Source: Amorphophallus konjac
Taxonomy: Eukaryota > Streptophyta > Magnoliopsida > Alismatales > Araceae
DNA: 64,000 nucleotides
Assembly: GCA_022559845.1 (NCBI GenBank)
Contig: CM040117.1
Location: 17,260,856-17,324,855, forward strand
Direction: 5' to 3'
Shown: piece after piece, positions 34,797 through 46,734 of the stretch
How positions within the stretch are numbered: the stretch's first letter is position 1
How the letters are laid out: the number at the start of each line of letters is the position of its first letter
The notes under the pieces: model-generated
Database searches by the model: none
The model's input: only the letters and a program-made list of their open reading frames with translations
Told to the model about the DNA's origin: nothing
Program-made: the position numbers and the translations under genes

Positions 34797-36947
34797 TGGT
34801 GCGGACACCGGAACGAGCGAGTAGCACAAACCGGCGAGCCGACGGTACCATACGCGGAGCACCAATCGGACTACATCGGCTTTCCTTTGAAATGGAGGCA
34901 ATTTGGCTTGAGTTTGGATACTTTTAGCCTTTGTTTACATTGAATTTGGGCTTGTAATGTGTCTTTGTACTTGGGTTTTCATTTTGGGCTGATTGTAACG
35001 CTCTTAAAAGTCATTTGGTTTAAAGCCCCTTTAGAATCTATTAAGGAGGAGTGGCCTTGGACCATCATGATGGATCCATAAGTCATGTAAGGCCCAATTG
35101 GGCTTCCTTCTTTCATGGGCCATCTAGGCTAGAAAGGCCATAAGCCATATGATTGAATGGGCTTAAGGGGTGGCCATGGACCAAACTTGGCCCATTCTTG
35201 GCCCATGAAGGGGGCGCCCCCTTCTTTGTTTGTATTAGGCTGATTTTTTTGTTTTCTTTTCTTCCCTCCCCATTTACCACATGGAGAAGGCTGTTGGTCC
35301 AAAAGAATGACTTCCACCTACCCCCCTTCCCTTTGAAATTCAAAGGTAGGTGAAAGTAGGTGAGTCATGTCCCCTTGTCTCCCCCTCTCTCCCTCTCTTA
35401 GTCAAAGGGGCGCAGCCCCCTCCCCTCCCCATGGTTCCATCGAACCTCCCAGCCCCCTCCCCTTGCCAAACCACTATATAAACACTTGTATAATGTCAGT
35501 GAAGAGGTTAATGAAGTTTTTGTGAGAGAAATTTGAGTTAAGAGAGTGATTCTCTTTCCCCCCCCCCCCATGGGTGTGATGGCCTGCCCAGTCCTGTGAC
35601 GGGACTGATCTTGGGCGTGTGACTCACCCCATATCCTCCCCCATCTTCTTATCATCTGCTTCCACCAAAATTCTCAGTGATACTTCTACGAGTCAGAAAG
35701 ATTTCAGAGGTGGTTTCGCGTCGATCGGAGTTCTGGATTACCGGTAGCAATTCTTTTCGTGACGGCGCACAGATCTGCCCGAACCTGCTGTCCAGATCTG
35801 GAGTTTCCTAATTATGATTTTCCCCAGATCTCCTCTCAAACCATCAGGAGCTGCCTTTCAGAGTGGTTGTAGTATTTTGAGTCCTCTTCGCGCTGCCACC
35901 GATCTCGTCTCGATCCGAGACCTGTGCTGATCGTGGCGACGATTCTCGTGGGATCGCGCAAGCTGATCTGTGCAGACCCGACTCAGAACCAGATCCGACT
36001 TCTAGAGTCTGCCTCACCTCATCCCATCCAGATCTATGCAAGCACTTTGGTCTACATCTTCCTCTAGATGTCGCCAATGAGCTTCCATAAACGGCGCCTC
36101 GATCCGACATCGGCAACCAATTTTCCCATAATTAATTGTCTTTCTGTGCAGTTCTGAGTGCATAAAACCAGAAGCTCAGTTCAGTCGCTGCTGCGCCCAG
36201 ATCTGAAAGAATCTGTTCGCGCCCTTTGGAGTGGACAAACTACGTCCTGTCACCGACGTTCTCCAACAAACGGTGCTCCGATCCGCCATCGGATCTTGGC
36301 ATACCGGCCCCCGCACGTTTACTGCGCAGGGTGACCCGCGCGGACAGAACCGAGTCGACTTCCATTCGGCTCACCCGATCGGCTCTGACTCGCGACCCTC
36401 GCCTCCTGCAAGTGTGGCCCGTCAACCCAGGTTCCAGAAACCCCAAAAGTGATCTTTGTAGCCCTTTACCTCCCTGTGTGGAGTGGGCGAATATTTTTGA
36501 AATTGTAATCTTAATGATTGTGTGTATTGGGGTTGTTTGAATTCGGCCGGGAATTCTTCCCCACGCCTAGTCGTGGAGGTACGTGCTCGTTCCTCTCTCA
36601 CTTTGCTGGTTTAGTATATAATCATATATGTTGTGTTTGTGAGATTAGGGCCGATAGCTAGTTCTAAATCACCGTGATTGTGAGTTGTGAACGCCCGTTC
36701 CTCAGCTCTAGTCGAGCACCGAGCTCGGACTGCACCACCTTAGGCGACAGTGGTTCCTTAACCGCTGTGATCCCCACGTTTCCCTCACAAGGGACGATCG
36801 TCGGGCTAGTTAGAGTGCTGTTGAGAGACGTCTCCACCCGGAGAACACCACGGTGGTCAGCCGCCAGGCTTGCCTTTAGCGTGTTAGTGCTGGCCGTACA
36901 TCAAGTCCGTCGTACGTCTTAGCCCGGTCGTCATCCGTCCCGCATCA
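34797..36947 (+). repeat. 3' LTR of E (2151 bp)
   Basis: Runs TGGTGCGGACACC to CCGCATCA, with a TATA box at 35475-35483. It contains the intact version of the B target site and the second CCAGATCTG cluster (35765-36205). A purine-rich CCCGGGGAGAAT precedes it as a weak polypurine tract. Confidence 0.9.
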
Positions 36948-37472
36948 AGCAGCTTACCAGGAAGGAAATCCTAGGCTCGCCCGAGCACTCTCTCAAGCAA
37001 GGCATCCAAACGACCACCTCAAAGCACAACCTTAACATCTCAGGGGCTGATCAAACCTCAAGCTAGGACGGCCAAACAACATTAATCTCCATAGAGAACA
37101 TGCACGGTTATCACACCAATGATAATGCCACCAGCCACCTGAATAACCCACAGAAAAATCTCGAACACCGCACCACAGATTCACGCCTACTGGTGAACTC
37201 TGCCAAGTGCAGCACAATCAAGACCAACACCATGATGAAAAAAGAACGCTCCATCAGATCCTGACGAGAGTAAAACCACATCGCATAGCGTAAATACAGC
37301 GCGCACAAGCTCTCACGCGAGAAGTAAGCGGTAAACAATCGCAAAACCTATGCCAGCTGTCGACTGTACGGGACCTTATGGACTCTGAGTACTACAATAT
37401 CTCGAATTTTCATGTACTTTCACAAACACACGCTCAGATAGCTCAGAAAAACTTTGAACAACTCTAAACTCT

Positions 37473-37484
37473 GCTCTGATACCA
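37473..37484 (-). other. primer binding site of F
   Basis: The plus strand reads GCTCTGATACCA (initiator tRNA-Met type), two bases from the LTR start at 37487. Confidence 0.85.
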
Positions 37485-37486
37485 CC

Positions 37487-40400
37487 TGTGACGACTCAGA
37501 CTCCGGATACCGGGTAAACCCGGTATCACTTGGATTCTGAGAGGCCTCCCAAGAGCGGGAAAGCTCCGATGGGATAGAAAGGAGTGTGTAAGTACATTGA
37601 ACTTCCAGATAAAGCAGTAAGCAATTAAATTTCTATGACCAGGATTGCTAAAATAGCAAAAATAAAGTTACATTTCTATTAAACAAATTAAACTACAGTA
37701 GCTAACAAGCTACAACAGAGCTGACAAAGTCCAGTCTAACTAAAGTACAGTACAATAGGAAAGAGAACATACTCTCAAGTCGGTGGAAGCCTGACACTAG
37801 CAAAGTTGGCAACTAAGAACCACCGCACTGCACCTCCAAGCACGAGGAAGAACAGCTACACCTGAAAAGTTAGGGGTGAGCCTCGTCTCACTGGCTCAGT
37901 AAGGGTCCCATAGATCCCTACCACGAAACAACGCAGTAACAGTAGTGCTAAACAAGTAAAGTAAAGCAGTAACAGGAGGAGTAGGAACAACAAAAGTAAA
38001 GAGGAAAGCCATACCATAGAAACATGGCAGCCGATAGAACCTCGGCCCTCTAAACTACTCCTAATCGGAAAGAACACGGATCCCCAGACTCACAGTCGAG
38101 AATCACGAAACCGATACAAGGAAACACTGGCTACACTGCCAGGACAACATCATGACATCTCAGTCGTGTAGGCTCGTCTACCGAGACAAAAGCCCAACTC
38201 AAGATCATACAGTCTAAAAGCACCAACACATACACGATCTAATAGTCGTGTATGCTACACTGACTTCGGGTAAAGCCGAACATAGACTACCCGGCAAGTC
38301 ACGTCAACCATGATGGAAACCAGTCACGAAAGCCACAAGTCAAGTGTCATGTGACAGAAGCACCTCCTCACTAGTAGAAAAGCCAAATGCATCCACTGAC
38401 GTCTTACACTACGTCTCAAGCGTCTCCCACTCGTCTCAAATGCGGTAACCGAGACACCAAACAAAATAACCAAGGAACAACAGTAACGAGTGACTAGTCA
38501 GGGTCACGCCTGTTGGTGCTGGTCCAAATGCCCCTGACCACGTGTGCACACACAAGCTCAATATCTTGAGCCAGGCCTCTAGCTGGTTTTCCCCTCCCAC
38601 TGAACTCTCACTGCTAGACAAAGGGGCCCATAGCAACCAGCCTACAAACCGTCTCTACCGGGAACTTGCCCCGCCACTACTCCCAGGTGGGCCGACACAC
38701 GGAAGTGTCGTCAGGCTACGACTAGTGGAGGTCACTAGACACAGAAACTCAAAACAACGAACACCGAAGTACAGATAGTCTAAGCACGCACCTGTCGCAC
38801 GTACTACGGAGCACAAGGCAGCTCACAACTTCTACCAGACTCAGGACAACCAACTAGACCTGCTCACAACGATCCTTGAGCCACAAGACTCGGGTCAAGA
38901 TTGTTGCACATCATGGCAACACGCCGTTAATCAGCCTAGTCCCTAAGCCAAATCACGATAAAACACATGGAAGATGGCACACAACAGCTGAATCCACATC
39001 ATTAATAATGAGTCCTCGGCCTCCAAGCTACACAACGAACTCACAATTCCGTATAACATGAAGCACGGAACATGAGGGATCACCAAAGCCCTCAAACCAC
39101 ATGGACACATAAATCAAGGTACGACGATATCTCCAAGCATCTAAAACCAGGTATCGATCCTCACAGGATAGATAAGACACTCACGAGGTCACGTGTCAAC
39201 CCCTGGGTCACAACCGGGTTGACCAGGAACCATAATGAGCCCCGAAACAACATGAAACACTGCTCAGTACAATGGCACTCCCAGACACCCTATAACACGG
39301 TCACAACCCTCATAGGACGTCCAAGACATCCACGGAGGAATGGGCTAACCAAGGGGTTGAAGCCACCACATCTGAAAGTCAAACCGGCGAAGAAAACACC
39401 CAGAAGGCAGTCGCGGTCGCGAGCTAGCCAAGGTTCTCAACATGCCGCGCTCACGATAAAAACCCAGACGTGGTTAAGGACTAGCCGCGTTTACACTAGT
39501 CACTACATAGCCGCGGTTCCAGACAAGCCACTTTTGGCCTATGTACGGAAAACACAGAAAGAGAGAAGAATAAGATAGAGTCGACGCTTCACGAAGCGGA
39601 GTCGACTCAAAGATAGAGGCGGTTCCAAGATAACTGTGGTCATCCAAACGTGGTTACGCATTGACCATGAGCATCCTAGCTGCGGTACACCACAGACCGT
39701 GTTTAGAATAAGACAAAGCAGGTGGAGATGAAGACAGGCAGACACGGTTTCAGGCCAACTGCGGTCGTCAAACGCGGTTGAACGCTGACCACGTTCTCCC
39801 ATCGCCATACACGTCGAACCGACAAAGCTTGAAAAGTGGTCGCGGTTCAAGACCAACCGCTACCAAGGTCGAGAGTTGAACGCGGTTTTTGGGGAACCGC
39901 ATTCAGCCTCCGGCCTGAAATCTACAAGACTTCACAAAACCCGGTCTTTCTACGCCTCAATCGCTCCTAAACGATGGGGAAACATCCCTAGAGTCGATAT
40001 CAACCTTCCACAAGCCGGAAGGGATCAAACCAACCACAAAACAGTAAGAAATGGGTGATTCCCACGAATTGACCCAAAACGAGCCACGCGAGCATTCGGC
40101 CTCATATGGGCCCCAAATCACGCTCACACAGAGTTAAACTGGCGGGAATCGAATCCCAACATGCCAGGGGTTCATATTTTACCATTTAATGTGAAAACCA
40201 TCGCCTAGAACGGCGATCTCGGCTTACACCCCCGAAACATGATTTCACCCCTAAAACTGGAAAATCTGCTCAAACTCACACCATTCGGCTCCAAACCGCA
40301 AGGGAATGCAGGAAAAGAGTAGGGTATCCATCCCCCTACCTCCACCGAAGATCTCACGCACCGAAACGGCCAAACCACGCTGAAAACCATCACACGAACA

Positions 40401-40889
40401 ACCCACACTGGCTTCAAATCCACGAATGGGATCGCGCCTATGCCACGCTCTGATTCTCGTGCCATCATGTCCCAGGTCAACTCCATGCCGTCACCACCTC
40501 ATCCAGCTCCGCCACGGTCACACGCCCAGGAGAGAGGAGAAGAGATGAGAGAGAACAGAGAGGGAGAGAGTGAGAAACATGAGAAGAGAGAGGAGAGAGG
40601 AAAGGGTTAAGAAAAAGGAAATAGGAAATTAGCAATTTTCTTAAAATTCAATTTTTGGCACGAAATTATGTAAACTCAGAAAAATATGAAAAAATAGTCT
40701 TCGCGATCCTCGGAACGAGCACAACGCGCTTGTAGCTTCCCGGAGTCACAAAACTCAATGGTTCACTCTCCACGGGATTCCGCAAGTTATAAAAGGGAAA
40801 ACCTGGGTGGATCATAAAACATAATCAGGGACCCACGAAAGTGCTCCGAAAGCTCTCCAATTCTGATATGAAGAATCCAGGGTATTACA
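37487..40889 (-). repeat. 5' LTR of F (3403 bp)
   Basis: The plus strand begins TGTGACGACTCAG and ends GGGTATTACA. A cluster of CGCGGTT...ACCRCG units lies at 39400-39905. The segment 40500-40620 is GA-rich. Only one copy is in the window. Confidence 0.8.
39400..39905. repeat. CGCGGTT/AACCGCG inverted-unit cluster in F
   Basis: About a dozen copies of (C/A)CG(C/T)GGTT or its complement occur in 500 bp, often as pairs. Examples are GCGGTTcaagaccAACCGC (near 39844-39863) and CGCGGTT...GAACCGC (near 39881-39900). No such density is seen elsewhere in F. Confidence 0.6.
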
Positions 40890-41309
40890 GCGTCGTCTTC
40901 TTCCTCCTCACGGCTACATCTTCTTCTCTAACTCTCTAGTTTTTGTTTTTGTTAGACTTTATTTGGAAAGTTGTATTTTTATTTTCTCAGCACTGTTGTA
41001 AACTAATTTATTTCAAGCAATAAAATTCGTTGTGTGATTTTCTCTCTCAATCTCTTAGTTTCTTTTCACTCTCTCTACTTCTTCTTCCTCTCTCTCTCCG
41101 TCTTTCTCTCTCTTAACCCTCCTTATTTCTTTAGATAGGTTTATTTCATGCACTTTTAATTCCATAGTCAAAACAACCATTCAACCATTTTCACTGTAAA
41201 AACATAAGGTTTTCAACTTTAAAAATATTAACCTCTCTGTAGATTCGATCCGTATTTGTCACTACGCTATTTACCTTTAATTTTGTGCGAGTTTGAAATT
41301 TTAAGATTC
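40890..41309 (+). repeat. possible Athila-like LTR fragment
   Basis: CT-rich sequence, then GATTCGATCCGTATTTGTCACTACG and GTGCGAGTTTGAAA. This resembles the end of Athila-type LTRs in composition and phrasing only. It is cut on the left by F. It could equally be leader sequence of K. Confidence 0.3.
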
Positions 41310-41984
41310 AGTGCGGAGTGTTTTTAACGACGAGCATCGAGGCACATCAGCCCCAAGCTTTGTATTCTCCGTGTCTTTGTGTCGTGTGATACGGCCATGT
41401 GTCTCAGAGTCTGGGATTTGATCTGAGCTCCAAGGTGAGATTGGTATGATGTCACCTTCAAGGTGTTCGGGGCTGGTCCCCACCCTTGATTTGATATCAT
41501 GCGACACGGCAAGCGGTCCCTAGAGCTCGAGTGTGGCTCTGTGACTGGGGCCATTAGTGTTTGTTTGCTGATGGGAGGTGTTTTGGGAGTGATATTTCTT
41601 GACCTCTTTGTCACATGCCATGCGATACAGCTTGTTGCTGCGAGTTTCCGGGTTGGCCCAGTGGCTATGATGTTGGCGGCACAATAACGTGTATTGAGGG
41701 GTCGTGGGTGGTCCCCGCTTTCTTGTGAGGTTGCTTTGAAAATGGGGTGTCATGAGAAGAACTCAAGCCCTAAAAACCTCTATACCTACCGCCAGCTTTT
41801 CTGCTAAATCTTGTTTTATTTTCCAAGGAATGGATCCCACCCCGGGTATGGTCTCGGTAGAGACACCGTTAAGCGAAATTGGCCCCGGGCCCCGGGCGGT
41901 CCCTTTTAGCACGTGTTGGACCTGGGAGACCCCTAGTGAGATGGGAGGTTCCCCGTTGTTAAGTTTAAGCTGGTTTCAAAACCA

Positions 41985-42215
41985 ACAAAAAATCAAATAT
42001 TTCAAAACTCCAAAAAAAAATCAAATATATCAAAACCCAAAAAAGCAAATATTTCAAAACAAAAAAATCAAATATTTTAAAACCCGAAAAAAATCAAATA
42101 TTTTAAATCCAAAAAGTAAATATTTCAAAAATCTAAAAAAATAAAATATTTCAAAAACAAAAAAAAACTCAAACAAAAGAAAATCCAAACATTCCAAAAT
42201 CTAAAAAAAATTAAA
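41985..42215. repeat. A-rich degenerate tandem repeat
   Basis: Repeated units of roughly 18-25 bp of the form (A)nTCAAATATTTCAAAAC, about ten copies with drift. The frame on plus at 41752-42144 runs through it and is not a gene. The stretch 41310-41985 shows nothing I can identify. Confidence 0.8.
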
Positions 42216-42606
42216 ATTTCAAAATTATAAAAAAAGGGGTTTTATGATTTGCATCCATAGCATCCATTGCATTCATTGTCATTTTTTTACCTATTTAATA
42301 AGGCTTACCCCCTTGACCAAAAATTAAGAACTGGTCATTTCCTAACTTACCACAGGCAAGGGGTTAAGCCTAAAACAGATTTAATCTGTCTTTTTTGTTT
42401 GCGTTTGTGTGTGTACAGGAGCAGGTTGAAGTTGAAGGTTCAGTCAGTCCGTGACCACGTACATTCTGGAATCATATCCCAACTCACTCATTCACACCGG
42501 TAAAGCCCAAACTCAACTCAAATCAAATCATTAGCTTTATTCATTCATATCAAATTCTCTAACCACAAATCTCTACATCAATACCATCATGAAGAACAAA
42601 ACAAAA
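42216..42606. other. spacer 3' of the DUF7745-like gene
   Basis: Contains CATCCATAGCATCCATTGCATTC and a pyrimidine/TG tract ending in tgtgtgtacag. No gene is seen. Confidence 0.4.
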
Positions 42607-44057
42607 TCACTCAGTCCTCCGCTGGGCATCCCCGCGGGGACGTATCTCTCTTAACTCTCTAACATAGGCCTGGCATGTTGCCGAGATCTCTGCAACCTCT
42701 GCTGGTAGGGTAAGCACCCTACTCACCTCCCACATGATCAGGGCACTCCTGACCGCCTGTTCGTCCTCCTCTGTATCGATCCTCCTCGCCTGTAGTGCAG
42801 GAAGGTGGGGTAGTGCTGGTAGAACAGTACGGGGTAGTCCAACCTGTAGGTAACACCGGTGCGGGCTGTACATCGCCAGCGCGGTGTCGCTCACGAGCCT
42901 CAAGTCCAAGCCCGGCCTCCTGGGAACTCTGACAGTGGTGTCGCAGAGGAAGTTCGGGCGCATCACGAACCAATCCAGGGGCAGCCTGTTGATGTGCAGT
43001 CGCCACTCATCCCTGGTCTTCTTTTCTGCTATCCTGCACTCTACATGTGGAGAGAATCCGAATGCACCACCTATGAAGAAGAGGGGGTGGCTCCCAAAGA
43101 TCCTGCTAGCTGAAGTGACATCATCCTTGTAGATGAATTTTATCCTAGCACCCATCCAACACTCTAGAAGGATCATAGAACCGAAGACAAGACTTCCTAA
43201 AGCTGCTGAAGTAAGGCCCTCGTACAAATAGGCAAGGATTACCTGGGAGATAGAAAGACCCTGCCATAGGTCGCTGATGGTACTAAGAAAGGGAATCTCT
43301 AGCACATGTTCAACTGAAGGAAACAAGATAGCCCCACACAAGCAGATGGACGCGGCCTTTGCTATGGCCTCATCCCACCCACACCAATTCCTACAATACT
43401 CCACTACCCACTGACTAAGAGGAAGAAGGTGAATCTAACGTGGGCCTATGAAAGTGTGGACATCCCTGCTGTCTGGTATGAACCCTCCCAAGATGAGCCT
43501 AGGATCTATAGGGGCAACGATGTGACACACGGAGTCCTCCTCCCCCACTTGGGACCTGGGTAAAGAGAAGTAGGTCTCTACCTCCTCTAGTAAGACAGTG
43601 GCCTCAAAGGATGGAAATATGAATGTGTGGGTTTGGGGGTGCCAGATTTCTACTAAGGCTGAGATGCTGTGCCAATCAAGGGAAAGCTTTGGGTAGTTCT
43701 AACCCAATACTAGGAGAGGTTGTAAGTGCCAAGATCTCAGGATATATGTCACTCCTAGGGGCAAGGCGCAGACCATGGGAGCCAACCACTAAAAGGTGGA
43801 ATACCGCCTGGGGCCAGGGAGAAGCTGAGGTGGGGAGAAAAAAGATGGAAGAAAAGAGAGAGGAAGGAAAAGCATGTAAGTAAATGAAAGAATTGAATTA
43901 AATGAAATCATGATTAACTTACCTCTCTCAGAGGGCTCGAGCTGAGATGTCGTGGGATCGCGGTCAGTCGTTGGAGCACTTCCCGCTCCTTCCTGGCCGG
44001 CTTTGGCCCTCCAAAAGATGCTCCCTCCATGGAACTCCCCTCTAGGGCCCTCTTCAT
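42607..44057 (-). pseudogene. DUF7745-like protein gene, two exons, broken
   Basis: I model two exons: 44057-43923 (45 codons from ATG; donor gtaagt) and 43824-42607 (405 codons plus stop), with a phase-0 intron (43922-43825). Frame is kept exactly between the acceptor and the long open part from 43404. Exon 2 begins with a W-P-x-T-H-T-F-x-F stretch (EIWHPQTHTFIFPSFEATVLLEEVETYF), then a conserved core (WDEAIAKAASICLCGAILFP, VILAYLYEGLTSAALG). This order is that of the plant DUF7745 family, common in TE-rich plant genomes and of unknown function. Three in-frame TAG stops (43791-43789, 43701-43699, 43437-43435) disable it. Family call is by pattern only. Confidence 0.65.
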
Positions 44058-44294
44058 GATGGTTTGGTGAAGTATAACAAAAGTTTCAAGGCTTAGAAGA
44101 GGGAGGATGTGTGAATCACGAATTTAGAATCCCCTCCTACTTATAGGGCTTGTTAGGGAGCTTAGGTCTCTTAAGATTGGGATTAGATAAGTTTAGGGCG
44201 GGTTGAGATAAGGTTTGGATGGAGTTAGATGGTTTACCCTTGGGTTAGGACTGTCCAGGAGAGCCCCTTTTAAATTTGCAAGATGCCCATTTGG

Positions 44295-44540
44295 GCGGTC
44301 TCACGATAGACCACCTATCTCATTGAGCGGTCCTCTAGGGACCGTTTATCACCTTCCAGGGAGTTCGAATGCTGAAGTTTGAGCGGCCTGAGACAGACCA
44401 TTCTTGTTATCGAGCGGCTGGTTATAACTCGTTCTACTTTATGAACGGTGGTCAGAGGACCGTTTGTCATCCTTATGTACGGTCTAACGAATGACCGTAT
44501 GTCTCCTTCGGCGGCCCGATTGAAACCGTTCTACTTACCT
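44295..44540. repeat. inverted-repeat array upstream of the DUF7745-like gene
   Basis: About seven units of 25-35 nt, for example CGGTC...GACC, GCGGTCctctaGGGACCGT and TACGGTCtaacgaatGACCGTA. It begins 240 bp upstream of the modelled start codon, so it could overlap the promoter. Confidence 0.75.
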
Positions 44541-44592
44541 GAGGCCTTCATTCAACAGTTGTGCACCTGTACCACTAGTAGTCGTGTCCGTA

Positions 44593-44707
44593 TCACTCAA
44601 TTGGCGTCACTTATCTCACTCAATTGGCGTCACTCATCTCACTCATTTGACGTCACTCTTCTCACTCATTTGGTGTCGCTTTTCTCACTCATTTGGCGTC
44701 ACTCTTC
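44593..44707. repeat. 23-bp tandem repeat, five copies
   Basis: Units of the form TCACTCAATTGGCGTCACTTATC repeat five times, then decay into a CT/GT-rich tract to about 44860. One copy contains TGACGTCA. It lies between the two antisense genes. Confidence 0.85.
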
Positions 44708-45781
44708 TCACTCTGAGTCGGCCTCTCTCTCACTCACACTCGGCTCTCTCTCGCTCACTCGTGTCGTCTCTGTCTCACTCTGTCGTGTCTCTCTCCTCAC
44801 TCCGTCACTCACTCGTGCCGTCTCTCTCTCTCACCCGTGTCCGTCTCACTCGTGTCGTAGTCATAGTCAGTGTCAGTCATTTACATTCATTCATACATTT
44901 CATACATCCACAAAATCAAAACAAAGAAAGGCATCTCACTATCATATCATATCATGTACAAAAGTCGGGCCCCGAGTACAAAAGTCAGGGCTGTCCCTCT
45001 CCCTGGCCCCCGTCACTGTCTCCACCGCCCTGATGCCTATTTGGTGAAGGCATCACTGAAGTCGCATCGTCACGCTGACGTCGCCGGCACTGCTCATCCT
45101 CCTCGTTCCTCCGGTGACCGGAGGAACCCGTGAAGTAACTCCTCACAGAGCCGTGGGTGCTGTGGCTGCCGCTCGGAGTCCCGCTTCGTGATCGCCGGCT
45201 CATCTCCTTATAGGCCCACAGCTCTCCACTTAGCCCGGACGCCTCGATCAGAGCCCGATCCTGCTCCGCTCGGACCCGCACCAGCTCCTCCACTCCAGCT
45301 CGGAGTCGCTCCAGCTCCGTTCGCAGAAGGGTTGTCTCAAGGGTGTCGGCTGGCCGGCTCTGTGCTACCTCCTCCCGTACACGGGCCACCTCCTCCCTAG
45401 CCGTGTTAGGGTGCTAGGCCCGGATACAGAGGGGGGGTGAATGTATCCCTCTAGAAATAATGCCCAATTTAAAAAACTTATGCTCACTAATAATGCTAGT
45501 TCGTAGACTAAACAAACTTGAAAGATAATGAGCAGTTGCCGAACTAAATAAACACATAGTGAGATCACTAGAGTGCTAATAACAGATAGCTCAACTAGAA
45601 GTTCGCTCTCTTGACAGATAAAAATACTCAGAACAAAATCTGATCAAATCATTTACTCAACCTGTAAGCAAACACTAGAAGCGCCCCTATGCAAACATCT
45701 AGCGGAAACACAAATAGCCAAATCAAACCACAGCGCACAAGGGGTTTTTAGGTGGTTCGGTCCAGCAGACCTACATCCACC

Positions 45782-46106
45782 CCACACTCAACCCGAGTGT
45801 GGCTTCCACTAGCTCACGCTAGAAACCGCAGACTCAGTCTGCAACAGGTGCTGCCACACAGCATGACCAGGGGAACAACCTCCCCTCTTCCTCCAGACCA
45901 GGAGGGAACCAACCGGTGACTTCCAGTCACCAGCAAACTAGAGGTCGAAGACCTCTCTTCCTCCAACCGGAGGGACCCCTGGACTTGAATCCATAAGCCC
46001 AGAACCGGAGACAAGTCTCCCTTCCTCCAAACCGGAGGGAACCCACAAGTAGCTCCCAGCTACTTGCAACCGGAGATCAGATCTCCCTTCTCCTGATCCA
46101 CAGGAG
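45782..46106 (-). repeat. string of about ten small hairpins in R-U5 of H
   Basis: Perfect stems in order: 45782-45802 (8 bp), 45809-45822 (5), 45828-45842 (7), 45915-45931 (7), 45940-45956 (7), 45960-45973 (5), 46007-46020 (6), 46024-46038 (5), 46046-46066 (9), 46072-46086 (7) and 46090-46106 (5). Most stems differ in sequence and loops are 1-7 nt. The region is downstream of the TATA box, so it would be in RNA. The second copy is at about 53168-53492. Confidence 0.8.
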
Positions 46107-46734
46107 GAACCCCGACCTCTCTACAGAGTATCGGAAAGCACAACAAACCAGAAAACAAAGGAAAAATAATAAACGAAAATAACTTCAGCAAACAGAAAGC
46201 TGAAACACGAAATGCACAATGTGGCTCTCAACGGAGCTGACTGGCCTGGATTTGATCCACGGTCCAGTAGACAGATCTTCAGGTAAGCTTTTCTTCCTCT
46301 TCTCTTCTCTTCTTCTTCTTCTCTTTCACTCTCTCGATCTCTGCTCCTCTATACTCTTCGGCTCACACTTCTATCTTTCTCTTTCTCTTTCTTCTGCTCT
46401 CCTAATCTCTCACTCTCTGCTCTTCTCTTCTTTCTCTTTTCTTTTTTCTATCTGGATCGTGGCTCTCTGTATGGACTCTTCTTCTCGCCAACTCGATCAC
46501 TCTTCTTCCGTGGAAGAAGGCTCATATATATAGCAGTAGCAGCAGCTAGGGCGCGTGTGGCTTCCACAGCTCCCGCCCTAAAAATTCGGATCACGTGGCA
46601 GTCTCTCAGCAGACTTCATTCCAGCCTCGGATCACGTGCTGCCTTAAGCTTCACGATCAAAGCACCTGTAAAACAGAGTATCGGATAAGTCATCAATTTA
46701 AAGAACAACTTTGTATAGATTATCAGAAGAACAG

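Larger units (their letters stand above)
10642..36947 (+). mobile_element. non-autonomous gypsy element E with gag only, split by B
   Basis: E is a complete element flanked by the perfect duplication AGCAG (10637-10641 and 36948-36952). The 5' LTR is 10642-11499 plus 30931-32220, interrupted by B. The internal region is 32221-34796 and the 3' LTR is 34797-36947. The joined 5' LTR is about 2148 bp and the 3' LTR 2151 bp. The 2.6-kb interior holds one long gag/proline-rich frame and a short relic of the integrase C-terminus, with no protease or RT. It therefore fits the class of terminal-repeat retrotransposons with a GAG domain (TR-GAG), formed by internal deletion of a gypsy element. It must borrow pol functions. 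Confidence 0.88.
10033..40889 (-). mobile_element. gypsy-type LTR retrotransposon F, 5' half, split by E
   Basis: This is a minus-strand element. Its 5' LTR is 37487-40889, the primer site is 37473-37484, and the leader continues 37486-36948, jumps over E, then runs 10641-10033 until it is cut by L2. Sense LTR ends are TGTAATACCCTGG and GTCGTCACA, typical of Ty3/gypsy. The roughly 1.1 kb of leader shows only short frames (for example 37111-37344 and 10028-10435 on minus, hydrophobic, no family match), which I do not call. The rest of F lies left of the window or is lost. Insertion of E with the AGCAG duplication proves the two leader pieces were once joined. Confidence 0.75.
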
